Shown here piece after piece: positions 1-11,500 of a stretch of DNA of 64,000 bases; position 1 is the stretch's first letter; every line of letters begins with the position of its first letter. This stretch comes from Talinum fruticosum (lineage: Eukaryota; Streptophyta; Magnoliopsida; Caryophyllales; Talinaceae), in NCBI GenBank assembly GCA_021018815.1, contig JAITYX010000033.1, positions 2,927,501 to 2,991,500 of the forward strand, in the 5' to 3' direction. The position numbers and the translations under genes are program-made. A model generated the notes under the pieces. That model worked only from the letters and a program-made list of their open reading frames with translations. It was not told where the DNA came from and did not search any database.

Positions 1-916
1 CTTCTTTCCATTCGAAACTAAGAACACTTAAGAATTATGATATGAAGAAACAAATGACTATGCATGATGAACAAGAAATAAAGAAGCAATGATTTATGAA
101 ATGCATGAATGAACTCAAGAAGAAGAATGACAAGAAGAATGAACCCTTATTTCATAAGAAATTACTACGAAAAGATGTAAGATATGATTTACATGACGAA
201 TGATTCTATGACGTACTTGCGTAAAAAGAGGGATGAAGTATATTTTGATTAAATTCATGAATAATTGATGTCATATGTGCTACTCAGCAAGTTGGTAAGT
301 TTAGTATTTCGCGTGTCTTAAGCATGTATGATCTAAATCACATGTTATGAATGAATAGTGAACTTACGTGTGTATGTTAATGAATTAATGTATAAAGTGA
401 AATTAGGGGTTGGGTTTGGGTTATTCACTCGGGCTCGTGGAGCTCATGACCTCACCACCATTTTCATGTACGTAAATTAAGACTCCTTGGAGTGGGTTTT
501 GGCTTTGAGGAATACCGGACTACTAGGAAGTCCCTAGATTGGCTATATGAATGATGTTTTCAATTGGAAATCGGTTGTATGTGAATCTAAAGTTTTGACT
601 ATGTATAAAAAAGACCTATGTGTTTACTCGGAGCGTGTGGCTCGTTGAATTTGTGTTGTGGATACTCGAGCGTGTAGCTCGTTGAGTTTTTAAATGTGTT
701 TTGTGTAGGGTTAAGGCTTTAAGCCTATAGGATTAGCCATATTACGGAGGAAACTCTGCTGAAATTTTAAGAAAAACCTTTGAAAACCTAGAAATGCTAT
801 TCCGCCAATCTAAGGGAAAACTATTAACCCTAAGTTGAGATCATAAGTAGCATTAGGGGTTCCTCATCGGGGTCCCCGGCATGTAATACTCCTAGGGTGG
901 GTTTTGGGGTGTTACA
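1..916 (+). mobile_element. 3' part of a TGTAA...TTACA solo-LTR-like element
   Basis: This stretch matches the last ~900 bases of the element at 8921-11857, with the same blocks in the same order, and ends in GGGGTGTTACA exactly where copia LTR sequence resumes at 917. Its left part lies outside the window. It contains two copies of a GAGC-GTGTG/A-GCTC inverted repeat (631-643 and 668-680). No coding sequence is visible. The TG...CA type ends and the 5-bp duplications seen for sister copies fit a solo LTR, probably Ty3/gypsy; the lineage is inferred. Confidence 0.6.
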
Positions 917-1912
917 TAAACACAAAATGGAATTGAAACATATTACATATTAGACTCATAAAATTCCATTTAATTAGTTTAAGGATAATAAAGTGTTTAA
1001 TTATTTGAATTAATTTTTATCTTTCACTAATCTTAGACCAAAGTACTTTTATATTTTGAGTACCACTTTGATTTGTTATGAAAGTTGGTTAAAGTTATTT
1101 AATCTCGATTTTATATGCAAAAGCAACCGACTGCCCATCATTAAATGCCACTAGACAAAAAAGCCATGTTTTGAAGACGACTCACACACCGTGTTAGGGA
1201 CATTTGTTTCCATTTCTAGGAAACTTTAGGTTTGAGTCTAAATGGTTCTTTCCCCCATAGATTTTAGTCACCACAAGTGGGGTGGACTACTTTTGAGCTA
1301 AGGAACGATGCACAACGTCCATCTTTACAATGGTTTACTTTTCGAGGGACTCAAACTATGCTTTACAATGGCTAACGAAGCTCCCTAGTCAAGACCGAGA
1401 CACGACAACCGTCTCGTCTTGCTAATTATAAATAGTAGTCACTCTACAAGACTTACAAGATTACTCGGAACTGATTACTTATCTCGTATACTCAATCTTT
1501 TCTAGGTTTCAACTCTGTACTTAGCTTTTCTTAACATCTTAGTTGAATCGGAAGAAGTCTTATTATCGATCAAACATTTTCGCTCCTTACTATTCTCGTA
1601 TTTTCCCTTGAATGAGTTGTAAGGGGAACCTCAGCTCAGTTGTGCCTAGATGTAAAGGTTAACTCGGTTAGGAAGTACTATGGTTTCTAAGCCGAGGAAG
1701 TACTATGGTTTGAGTCTAAACTGCTCGTGGTTGTCCGCCCCAAGAGGGTTTCTACGTATTTCTTGTCGTTCAATATTTTCCGAGTTAATTGTAGACTCGG
1801 AATTCCCTTTCGAATTCGACTTGTTCTGAAAATATTTAATTCCACAAAATTTCCTTCTCATCCAATTCACCCCCATCTAGGGTGACTCAAACTCTTAAAG
1901 AGCAAACCTTCG
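917..1912 (+). mobile_element. Copia (Sirevirus-type) LTR, 3' two-thirds
   Basis: This sequence aligns block by block with the other copia LTRs in the window: the ATATTAGACTC stretch, the AACCAAAGTGG-like stretch, a TATA box at 1428-1435 and a decayed copy of the hairpin near the 3' edge. It ends in AGCAAACCTTC. The 5' third was separated off by the insertion at 1-916. It is followed not by a primer site but by 40 unassigned bases (1913-1952) and then a second LTR, so it is the 3' LTR or solo LTR of another insertion. Confidence 0.75.
1428..1435 (+). promoter_or_regulatory. TATA box of copia LTR
   Basis: TATAAATA stands at the position where the other LTR copies have CTATAAATAGAAGCC, a little downstream of AACGG-type boxes. 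It is inferred to be the U3 promoter. Confidence 0.5.
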
Positions 1913-1952
1913 ATGACTCCGATTCTAACTCTAAAACAATCTAAGCACTATA

Positions 1953-3274
1953 TGAAGACCGAGGTATAAACCTCATCCCTCCTAAGTTTTGATTTTAACT
2001 CATTATGAGTGTAATGGAAACTCCTGTATAAGTTTTCATTCATTTCTAACCGACTCAAAAACACATTCTTGTATATCTTCCGCATTGATGTTTCGACTCA
2101 CTCGGACATCACTCGGAACTATCGCATGTTCAAATACTTTCGTAACGCTTTTATTCCGAGTTCGACTGCATATTTGAGAATTATTTGTGCGAGATCAAGT
2201 CTTTATACTCCGATGATTCTACTCTTTTTAACTTGATCTTTCTTAGGATTGACTCGATGGAATTTGAGTATATTGAATATTAGACTCGAAATTTCCACTT
2301 TTCTAGGCCTAAGATAATTATGCACTTAATTGTCTTAATTAAATTATTATCTCGTGCCTAATTTTGGACCAAAGTATTTTATACTTTGAGAACCAAAGTG
2401 GTTTACTTTTATAAGTTATTCAAAAGAGGTTATCTCATTTTTAAAATACAAAAGTAGCTAGCTTCTAGCTATGAATCACCAGCAGACAAGCTTTATCTAC
2501 TTCGAACAGGCCTCGGACACCATGTCAAGGCTATCTTTCCAAAACTGGAAAACTACAACGCTAAGCACAACGGTGGTTTCCACCTTACTTTTCGGACACG
2601 ACCAGCTAACTGGAGCATCTTTAGGAGCCAAGATCCGTTGCACAATGTTCACATCCCAACGAATCTTTTCGAGTGACTCGAGAAGAGCCATTACAATGGC
2701 CGATAAAGACCTTTGTTCGTAACTAAGACAACGGTCACTCTACTCGGGTCATCTGTAAATAGAAGCCACTTCACAAGACTTGAAGCTTGCAAGAATTATT
2801 GTTGAAACACATTAGATAAGAAAAAGTCATTGTTTTCATATTCAATCTTCTATTTACAACTCCCATCTTGTAATTAATATTCTCTATGTTGTAAAGTCTT
2901 GTAATCAGTTACATACTCTTTTTACTTTCGAGTAAGGTTCCTTAACCGAGTTGTAAGGGTTAACTCAGCTTAGTTGTCCCTAACTGTAAAGGTTATTTCA
3001 ATTAGGAAATACCAGGTCGGATAAGAAATGGGAAAAGAGTCGATCCGTTGTATTTTGAGGATTCAAAATAGTGGATTTGACTTGTTGCTTGGATTAGCAC
3101 TGTCTGTGATTTTCTCGCCCTAGGAGGGTTTCCATGTATTTCCGAGTCCAATCTAGACTCGGACTCGTCTTTTCATCTTCTTCTAAGAAAAAACATTCTA
3201 AGTTTGTTCAAATCTCGTCATCACCCTATTCACGCCCTCTAGGGTGACTTGGACTCTCCAGGAGCGAACCTTCA
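1953..3274 (+). mobile_element. Copia 5' LTR of element G2
   Basis: The LTR begins TGAAGACCGAGG and ends GGAGCGAACCTTCA, directly followed by a primer binding site, so it is a 5' LTR. The start is chosen by match to the solo LTR at 8600, whose start is fixed by a target duplication. The TATA box has decayed to CTGTAAATAG (about 2752). The near-edge hairpin (3221-3247) is intact in both stems. At 1322 bp it is slightly shorter than the family norm here (about 1.5 kb). Confidence 0.8.
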
Positions 3275-3288
3275 ATTGGTATCGAGCC
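3275..3288 (+). other. Primer binding site, initiator tRNA-Met type
   Basis: ATTGGTATCGAGCC lies immediately after the LTR. TGGTATC plus a GAGC-type tail is the usual site for the 3' end of plant initiator tRNA-Met in Ty1/copia elements. Confidence 0.8.
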
Positions 3289-3333
3289 TAGCCTCTCAAG
3301 AAGGATCGAAAAATCTAAAGTTCTAAAGATCGG

Positions 3334-5100
3334 ATGGCTCGGAACATTGGAGACTTCGATGAAGGAAGGTCTTCCACTAGACTCTACCAAAGTTTAAAGG
3401 ATCAAACTTCGTGCGGTGGAAGAAGCTCATGGAGTGCTTTCGGTGGACAACGATGAAGATGTCCGCAACATCATCTAAGAAGGCAACTACATCCCAATGA
3501 AGATGGAAGGAAAAAGAAAAGTTTGAGAACACCAATGAAGAGTTAGAGAAGTTCGAAAGAACTTTAAAGCCATGAACATTTTGATGTGTGTTATCGGCTC
3601 CAAAGAGTACAACAGAGTATCGACTGCGACATAGCCAAAGATGTGTGGGACAATCTTGTCAACACGTATGAAGGAGCAAGCCAAGTCAAATAGGCGAAGA
3701 TAAGCCAGTATCTTCACAATTATGAGTTGTTCAAGATGGGGCCGAAGAAAACATCACTCGGATGTTTGTTCGCTTCACCGAGATTACAAACAATCTCAAA
3801 TCTCCGGGTAAAAACTTTCTCACGAGGAAATGAGCAAAACAATTCTTAGAAATCTACTAAAGAGAAGATGGGCTCCCAAGGTGACAGCCATCGAGGAAGA
3901 TGAGAACCTCTCTCAACTAAAGCCAAACGAACCGATTGGGAAGCCGCTACCATGAAATTCACCCGGAAGAAGAGGATGCTCGAGGTCAACACTAAAAGGA
4001 ACATTGCGGTAAAGGCCTCAAAAAGTAGAGGGGAAAGTCCGAGTTCTTCGGACTCGGAAGAGAATCCAATGGCACTCATTACCCGAGGCTTCAAAAGAAT
4101 GATGAAGCATAAAAAATGGGAAAAGAGGCCGAAGGAAGAGTTCTACAAGAAAGATAAGAAGGACAAAAAAGGTAAATATTCTTCCCCTTCAAAGTTATCT
4201 TTAACTAAGAACTCGGCTGTTTTCAATGTGGCGACAAAGATCACATAGTAAAGGACTCGTCCAAAGAAAAAGAAGGACAGAAAGAAAAAGAAGGTTACGA
4301 TGGCCACATGGAGTGATGACGACTCATCTAAAGAAGATAATGATTCCGATGACTCAAAGTGTCCGGTGGAACTAACAAACTCAAAAGTTGAATCTGAGTT
4401 AGACTCGACAACTTAGCCACCGAGGAGGTAATTGAATACTTTTTCAAGTTCTATAAAGTTGATTTCGCTAAATATATTTATACTTTGGAAGAAAAGTCCA
4501 ATTCTGATTTTCTCGGTTCAAAGAACAACCTAAGTCTCTTACTTCTAAGAGCAATTGTTTGAACTATGAATTAGAAAAACTGAGACTAACTCTAGCAGAA
4601 CTCAAGACTAGTACTCAAGATAATGAGACTAAGTCCGAGTCACTCAAAAGAGAAAATGAACATCTAAAAAGAAAGCTCAATGAGTCTCAAGAGCTTGTTT
4701 TCAAATTCACTCACGATCACAAAAACCATGACATGCTTTTAGGCTCTCGGTGTGTCTCCTTCAGGAAAGAAGAACTTGGTTTTAACGAAGAGGAGGAATG
4801 TAATTCCTACTCCAATATGTGTAAGAAGGATTCTAGAACTGTGAAGTTCGAGAACGCTGAGCATGGTTCCATTCATAAGAATGAAAGGAGGACTAAGCCC
4901 GGACCAATTTACAGGGGAAAGCCCTCTCCACCGGTTTAGAAAAGAAAAGATTTTCAAAAGAAAGAGAAACAGACTCAATCCTCAAGAAAGAAGACTTAGA
5001 ATCGGACCAAACCCAAAGTCATTCAAATCTGGGTTCCTAAGAGTCTTCTTCCTCATAAAAGGACGATAGTAAAGGGAGTTACTCGGGTTAGTTATAGGAA
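3334..5100 (+). pseudogene. gag: Copia gag of element G2, decayed
   Basis: Gag is the structural protein of the virus-like particle. The start ATG at 3334 opens MARNIGDFDEGR, the N-terminus shared by the gag copies here. Fragments of the UBN2-type gag domain follow in several frames. A CCHC knuckle near 4210-4250 reads CFQCGDKDHIVKD with the last cysteine changed to serine. From 4559 to 4720 a charged, leucine-rich segment reads as a coiled coil, then a basic linker leads to protease. Stops and frameshifts are frequent, so no Gag can be made. It belongs with the LTR and primer site just upstream. Confidence 0.8.
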
Positions 5101-5104
5101 GTGA

Positions 5105-5336
5105 GAAAGGTTAGTGTGTTTCGACTTGCGAGTAACTCGGAAAAGGACGAAAGGCTATTGGTACTTAGACAGTGGATGCTCATGCCACATGTCGGGAGAC
5201 TCGGGACTCTTTTCCGAGTTAGAAGATTTTAAAGGAGGCAAAGTCACATTTCGAGATGATAGTAAGGGCAAGATATTTGGAATCGACAAGATTGGGAAAG
5301 GAGACAACCTGGTCAGCCAAGTCTATCTTGTCAAGG
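5105..5336 (+). pseudogene. pol: Copia protease fragment of element G2
   Basis: This is the retropepsin that cuts Gag-Pol. The segment YWYLDSGCSCHMSGD near 5155-5205 keeps the catalytic DSG triad and is followed by GGKVTF and YLVKG motifs of the protease to pre-integrase linker. Homology stops within the YLVKG motif at about 5336. From there the sequence matches copia reverse transcriptase on the opposite strand. Everything downstream of the protease is therefore missing from this element. Confidence 0.8.
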
Positions 5337-7190
5337 GCCTTATTTCTATCTACCAACCCTTCTTCATCTAGTTTGTTCTTAAATACCGATTTGGTTCCTA
5401 TTACTAGCTAGTCGAAGGTTGTTTGGTCAAGGTTCAAACTTGGTTTCTTTCAAATTGTAAGAGTTTTCCTTGCATGGCCTCCACCCATTCAGGTTCAAGT
5501 AGGGCTTCTATCACATTATTACATTATTAATGAAATGAATGCTGCAAATACACATAGATTATGCAAAGAAGATCGAGTTCTTACCCCCGAGTTGATGTCA
5601 AAAATGATATTTTTAGGTGGATATCTAGAAGCATATATGAAAGCTTTACTTGACCTCCGGTTTACCAGGTTGAAAGGTTAAGCACTTGTTTCCTCAGCAG
5701 TCTAAGCTAGTTGTGTCTCAACTTCTTCTTGTGCTTCAGTTGTGCGAGCTGGTCTTGAACTAGGTCATCTTGAGTTGGCTCGGTTCTCTTATTTTCCATC
5801 ATTCTGAGCTCGAGCATCAACTACGTCATCATCATTTCTGTTTTGCTTGAAATATGAGAAGGTGGATTCACTTAACTGTCATTATGACATTCATTAAAAA
5901 TAATATGGATACTTTTTCCACTTTGTTAGTCCCTTTGTTGAAAATGTGGTAAGTGTTGCAATATAAAGAATAACATAGAAAAATACCTTCATCTAACCTA
6001 ACATCAAACTTAGTCAAATGATCCTTACCATTGTTATACAAAAGACACTTACACCCAAATAGCTTGAAGTATGAAATGTTGGGCTTCTTTCCCTTGTATA
6101 GCTTATAAGGTGTTTTCTTTAGAATGGGTCCAATGAGACATATGTTTAGAGTTTAGTTTGGTATGTTCACTTCCTCGATCCGTAAATAGTAAATAAGATT
6201 ATTGTCCTTCCTATTTCTTCAAGAGTTCTGTTCTTTCACTGTACTACTCTGTTCTATTAAGGAGTTTTGGGTGTAGAGAAGTTGTGGTAGACATAATTCT
6301 TGTCGCAAAGTTTACAAATTCAAAGTAATAAAACTCCCTTCCATGGTCAGCTCGTATTCTTCCGATCCGAGTCTCGGACTCTAGTTGAATATGTCTACAA
6401 ATCTTGGTGAACTCTTTAAAGGCTTCATTCTTCTTTCTCATAAAACAAACACAGGAAAATCATGAAAAATCATCAACTATGACAAGAACGTATGATTTAC
6501 CTCCTAAGCTTTTAATGGGGATTTCACCACATAAATCCATATGAATCAACTCAAGAGCTTTTAAGGTGGAAACAGTTTTGAGTGGTTGAAATGAAGATGT
6601 AACTTGTTTCCTTTTGTGCATGCATCACAGATTTTATCTTTCTTAAAATTACATTTAGGGAGTCCTCGACTAACCCTTGTGAAGAAAGTTTCTTAATGGT
6701 ATGCATACTAATATGACCTAATCTATGATGCCATGTCCATGATTCATCATTAACGAAGCTTTTAAACATGAAAAATTTTGAGCGAGAATCGGAGAGATGA
6801 AAGATATTGGTGTTACCTAACCTCGGACTAGAGAGTTTTGTCTCATTTGAAGCAACATCGGTAATGAAGCAATTGCTTTGACTCGAACCTTTCCCCTCAT
6901 CCTGTATCAAATAACTAGGAGATACTAAAAGATTATATTTGAGTACCTTGATAAGGTAGACTGGGTTGCGTGACTTATCACCATGACCAACTCTTCCAAT
7001 ACCTACAATCTTACCCCCACTGTGATCTTTAAATGTAACCTTTCCTCCTTTTATCTTCTCTAATTCGGAGAGGAGTCTTGAATCTTCGGACATGTGCATT
7101 GAGCAACTACTATCTAGATATCTTTCTTCTTTGTCCGAGGTGTTTGTAAAACACAAACTCAATAACCCTTCTCACTTCCTCTTACAAACC
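5337..7190 (-). pseudogene. pol: Copia pol of element H: protease, integrase, start of RT
   Basis: Read from 7190 downward. The protease segment YLDSSCSMHMSED (about 7080-7115) has the DSG triad changed to DSS. The pre-integrase motif WHHRLGHISMHTIKKL (about 6690-6745) follows, then the integrase core with RADHGREF (about 6335-6365), then an integrase C-terminal region. At 5337-5500 comes the start of the RT region. The rest of RT, RNase H, third ORF and 3' LTR are absent because the sequence meets the plus-strand element G2 at about 5336. Frameshifts and the DSS change make it dead. The longest open stretch is 6551-7162. Confidence 0.8.
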
Positions 7191-8599
7191 CAGTAATTGT
7201 CGTTAATGAGTATGTTTATGAGGAAGAACACTTCTAGGAACCCAAATTTGAATAATTTTGGGTTTGATCTAATTCTGAGTCTTTTTCTTGGGGAATTGAG
7301 TCTCGTTTTTGTGAAAACCTTTCTTTTTGTAAACAACTTGAGGAGTGTTTTTTGATAAATAGTTCTAGGCTCAATCTCTTTGTCTATGAATGAATAGGAC
7401 CATGCTCAACATTTTTAAAGTGAATTTTTCAAGAATAATTTTGTAAAGGATTCTTGTAGGAGTTATCCTCCTTTTCGAGTTATAACCAAGTCCCTCTTTT
7501 TAAAAGAAATACACCGAGAACCTATAAGTAGATCAATGTTTTTCTGACCTTGAGTTAATCTCAAAACAAGATTTTGAGACTCTGCGAGCTTCTTTTTGCA
7601 CTCGACTCAGTATCATTATCCCGAGAATAGTTTGAAGTACCTTCATATTGAGTCTCAATTTTTTGTATTCACTTTTTAAAACTTTGTTCTCTAACTTTAG
7701 AGACTAGTTTTTCATCGAACGTAAAAGAATCAAGATTGAACTTTTCCTCTAAAGTGAAAATATATCTAGCTAAATATTGCTTAGAAAATTTGAGTAAATA
7801 GTTGATTACCACCTGAGGTCAAGTTTCCTCGGTGTTAAATGCTTCACCTTCCGACTTAGATCCAGCTTTTGGTTTCGTTAATTCCATAAGACACTTTGAT
7901 TCGTCTTCAGTGTGATCATCACCATCTGTTTCATCATCACTCCAGGTTGCCATCATTGCCTTCTTTTTCTTCTAATCTTTTGTTCTCTTTGGGAATCTTT
8001 GACAATCTTTTCCTTGTTACCATATTCAAAAGAAGCAGAGACTTTAGTTATAGAAGAATTTGAAGGGGATGAGAATTCACCTTTCTTCTCCTTTTGAAAA
8101 CCTCATGTTTAGGTTTCTTCTGTCACTTCTTGTATTTCATCATTGTTTTGAAGCCTCTAGTTAGAAAAGCCATGGGATCTTCTTCGGAGCTTGATGAGCT
8201 CAAACCAGGACCTTCTTCTTCTAATTCTTTAAGATCAATGTTTCTCTTGGTGCTGACCTCATATTCTTGCTCCTCTAGATGTAACCCATGGGTGAGAAGC
8301 TTCCCAATAAGCTCATCTAGTTTATGCTTGGTGAGGTCTTGAGCCTCCTTGATTGTTGTCACTTTTGGGCCTCATCTTTCCTTCAAAAGACTCCTCATAA
8401 TCTTTCGACGGCTTCTTTGTTGGGCATCTTCCCAAGTCATTTGAGATTGTTGATAATCTCAGTGAAGTACATATACATCTAAGTTATGTTCTCGTCAGCC
8501 TCCATTTTTAGCATTTCATACTTGTGAAGATACTCGACTTATCTTCACTTGCCTTACTTGGCTGGTGCTTTCATACGTGGTGACATGAGTGTCCCATAC
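7191..8599 (-). pseudogene. gag: Copia gag of element H, C-terminal part
   Basis: Minus-strand gag. The clearest open segment (8123-8362) carries KLDELIGKLLTHGLHLEE and the acidic-serine SSSSSEEDPMAFLTRGFK, matching other gag copies. The zinc knuckle near 8000-8030 reads FEYGNKEKIVKDS: the second and last cysteines and the histidine are lost, so RNA binding by this knuckle would be gone. At 8599 the gene is interrupted by a plus-strand solo LTR and resumes at 12976. Confidence 0.75.
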
Positions 8600-11500
8600 C
8601 GAAGACTCGGGTATAAATCTCTATCTCTCTTAGGTTTTGATTCTAAGTCATTCTCGCTTCTTGTAGAAGCTCTAATTCAAGTTTTCATTTTGTTCGGACT
8701 AACTCGTAAAGCGTTTTATTGCATATCTCCTACACTCGGTATTTCTCACTCTCTCAAACATCACACGTAACCAACGCATGCTGAAATAATTTTTTAACAC
8801 TTTTATTCCGAGCACCGACTTTGTATTTCAACGCATAGTAAATTACATCATTACTTCATTATTCCAAGTCGGTTTATTTCCTTGAAAATTATTTGACCGG
8901 ATCAAGTTCTTATACTCGATTGTAATACCCGAAAATTTAAGCAACTTGCTTGCTAATGAATTAAATTATTAAAAGTTGAGTTCAAAAATTCGAAATTATT
9001 AAATTAAGTGAATTTAAATTTTTCCGAGTCGTAATTAAACCCGAGAATTGAAACCCGAGCATGGGCTAGCTTAATTGGGATTATTAAAATTAAATTTGCG
9101 CCCAATTCACACTAAAAGCCCAAAGTAGAAAATTTAAAACATAAAGAAAATGAGAAAGGGGTGGTTGGCATTTTGAGGAGTATCCGGCAAATGATTAGAG
9201 CAAAGAGGTTAGGGGTCCAATTAAACTTAGGTAGCAGATTAATTGTGTGTAATCGGGAAAAGAGGAGAGAGAGTGGGACTCGGGAACAAAAGAGGGAGAA
9301 CGAGGGGAACGAAAATGGAAGCAGAGCAGAAATAGAAGAAGAGGAAAACGGAAGAAGCGAAGTAGATCGGAGAGGAAAGAGAGTCCGAGGGAGAGCCGGA
9401 GCAAGCAAAAGAAGAAAAGGGGAAGCGAGAGGGAAAACCGAAAACGAAGAAGAAGAAGAGAGCAAGGAGATCGAGAGAACCCGACCCGTAAAGAAAGGAG
9501 TAAAGAGACCGAGTGAGATGGACAAAGAACCAGAAACAAAGATAGAAAGAAGCGATGGAATTCGATTATGGGAGCACAACTAAGACCAAGAACGGGAAGG
9601 AAGGAGAAATGAACGAAGAAGACGAGAGGAAGAGGAGGCACTTCCGACGTGCTCGCCTGAACGGCGCGCCAAGGAACGACGACCGGCGAGTGAGAGCGAG
9701 AGTGGCCAAAGACTTAAGGCAAAACAGAGGTAGAAAAAGAGGAAGAAATCGACAGGTAGAAGAAGGAAGGGGAATTCGAAAGCAAGAAGAAGGAAAAGCA
9801 AAATCACCCAATTCGAAATTCAATCCGAAATTGAAATTCTTAAAACCACTAAGAATCCAAGGTGAGTAATTCAAATTCATCATCTAAAAGATAAAACAAA
9901 TTAGGTGGATTAAATTTGAAATTGATTCATTAAACTGGAAACACTAAGTTAATTGAAGAAGTTAAAGGCCTAAATTCACGAATTTAGCAACTCATAAATT
10001 GAAAAGCATGTTGTGAATTATGTGTCGGATTCATGAATTTAATGACAATTGAGTGTTGTTGAGCATGATTGTATATTGAGAATTTGATGAAAGCAGCTTG
10101 AATAGGTTTAGGGAGAAAAATCAAAAAATTGAATTTCATGATTTAAGTGCAAATTTTTCTTGAATTTATCCTGCTGTCTAAATTATTGCGAATTCATGTG
10201 TGGCCCAAAATTCTTGAAACTTTTACTGTAACTTTCTGATAATTTATGAGAATTTCCTGTAAATTTTAGTATGCGTTGGATAAGTAGATTGGAAGATATG
10301 AATTTTTGAGTGAAAATGTGTTGTTTTGAGCAAAATCGGAACTAATTGAGTAATTGAGTTAAGAACTGAAATTTAAGAAGCTATATGGCTAGATATATAA
10401 TGATTAAGTAAAGTTATAGAACCATAAACCACCAATGCGCAATATGACGCAGTCATGAAAACAATGAGTTCATTGATTAGAAATCCTAATTGAGATGTTT
10501 ATGTGATGATGTGTTTATCTTGAAGTACATCGATTACAAATGACATAAGTATGTGAATTGGATTGATTGTACTTAAGATAGAACTTTCTTATGTGAATTG
10601 TTAGTTGTGAACATGCTACGTATGAAAGTGTTGAGCATGAATTATATGAATTACGTGTATCTCATCGATGTAATAAGAAAATAGCAAGAAAATAAGAAAC
10701 ATAAAGAACTAAAGAAGGGAGAAAGGAGAAAGGACTCGTGTTATTAATCTAAGACCCCACGAATTAAAGAACACTCTAATGCTATGGCCATAGAAGTGTC
10801 TCGTCAACCGAAGCCACGAGTTATTTTGATTCCACGAATTATTGACAGTATGCGTCCTTCGTAGTCTCTAGGCCACGAATTATTTTGCCTCCAAGAACTA
10901 AGCCAACGAATTATTTTAGCTCCAAGAACTGGGTCTTTAGAGTAGGACATAAATCTTCTTTCATTTCGAAACTATGAGGACTTAAAGAATTATGTTATAA
11001 AGAAACGAATGATTATGCATGATAAACAAGAAAGAAAGAATCAATGATCTAAATGCATAATTGAACTCAACAAGAAGAATGAAAAGAAGAATGTACCTTG
11101 ATTTCATAAGAAATTAATATGATAAGAAGTAAGATATGATTTACCCGATGAGTGACTTACATGATGATTATTTTATGACATACTTGAGTATAAAGAAGAA
11201 TGAAGTATGTTCTGATTGAATTCATAAGTAATTGATGTCTTATATGCCACTCGAGTAAGTTGGTAAGTTTAGTAACTTGCATATCTTGAGCATGTATGAT
11301 CTTAATCGCATGTTATGAATGAATAGTGAACTTACGTGTGTTTGTTAATGAATTAATGTTCAAAGTAAAACCAGAGGTTGGGTATGGGCTATTCACCGGG
11401 CTCGTGGAGCTCATGACATCACCAACATTTCGGTATAGAAGTAAGACTCTCGGGAATGGCTTTTCGCTTTCGTAAATAGCACACGGATAAGAGATGCCTG

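Noticed and set aside
3275..3288. tRNA-like matches at LTR edges
   Set aside because: Only the 3' end of initiator tRNA-Met is matched, as expected for primer sites; no tRNA gene with full arms was seen.
9112..9883. Several overlapping open frames on both strands, rich in R, E, K or in L, S, F
   Set aside because: They come from a GA-rich low-complexity block inside a solo-LTR-like element. Frames are open in several phases at once and show no domain.
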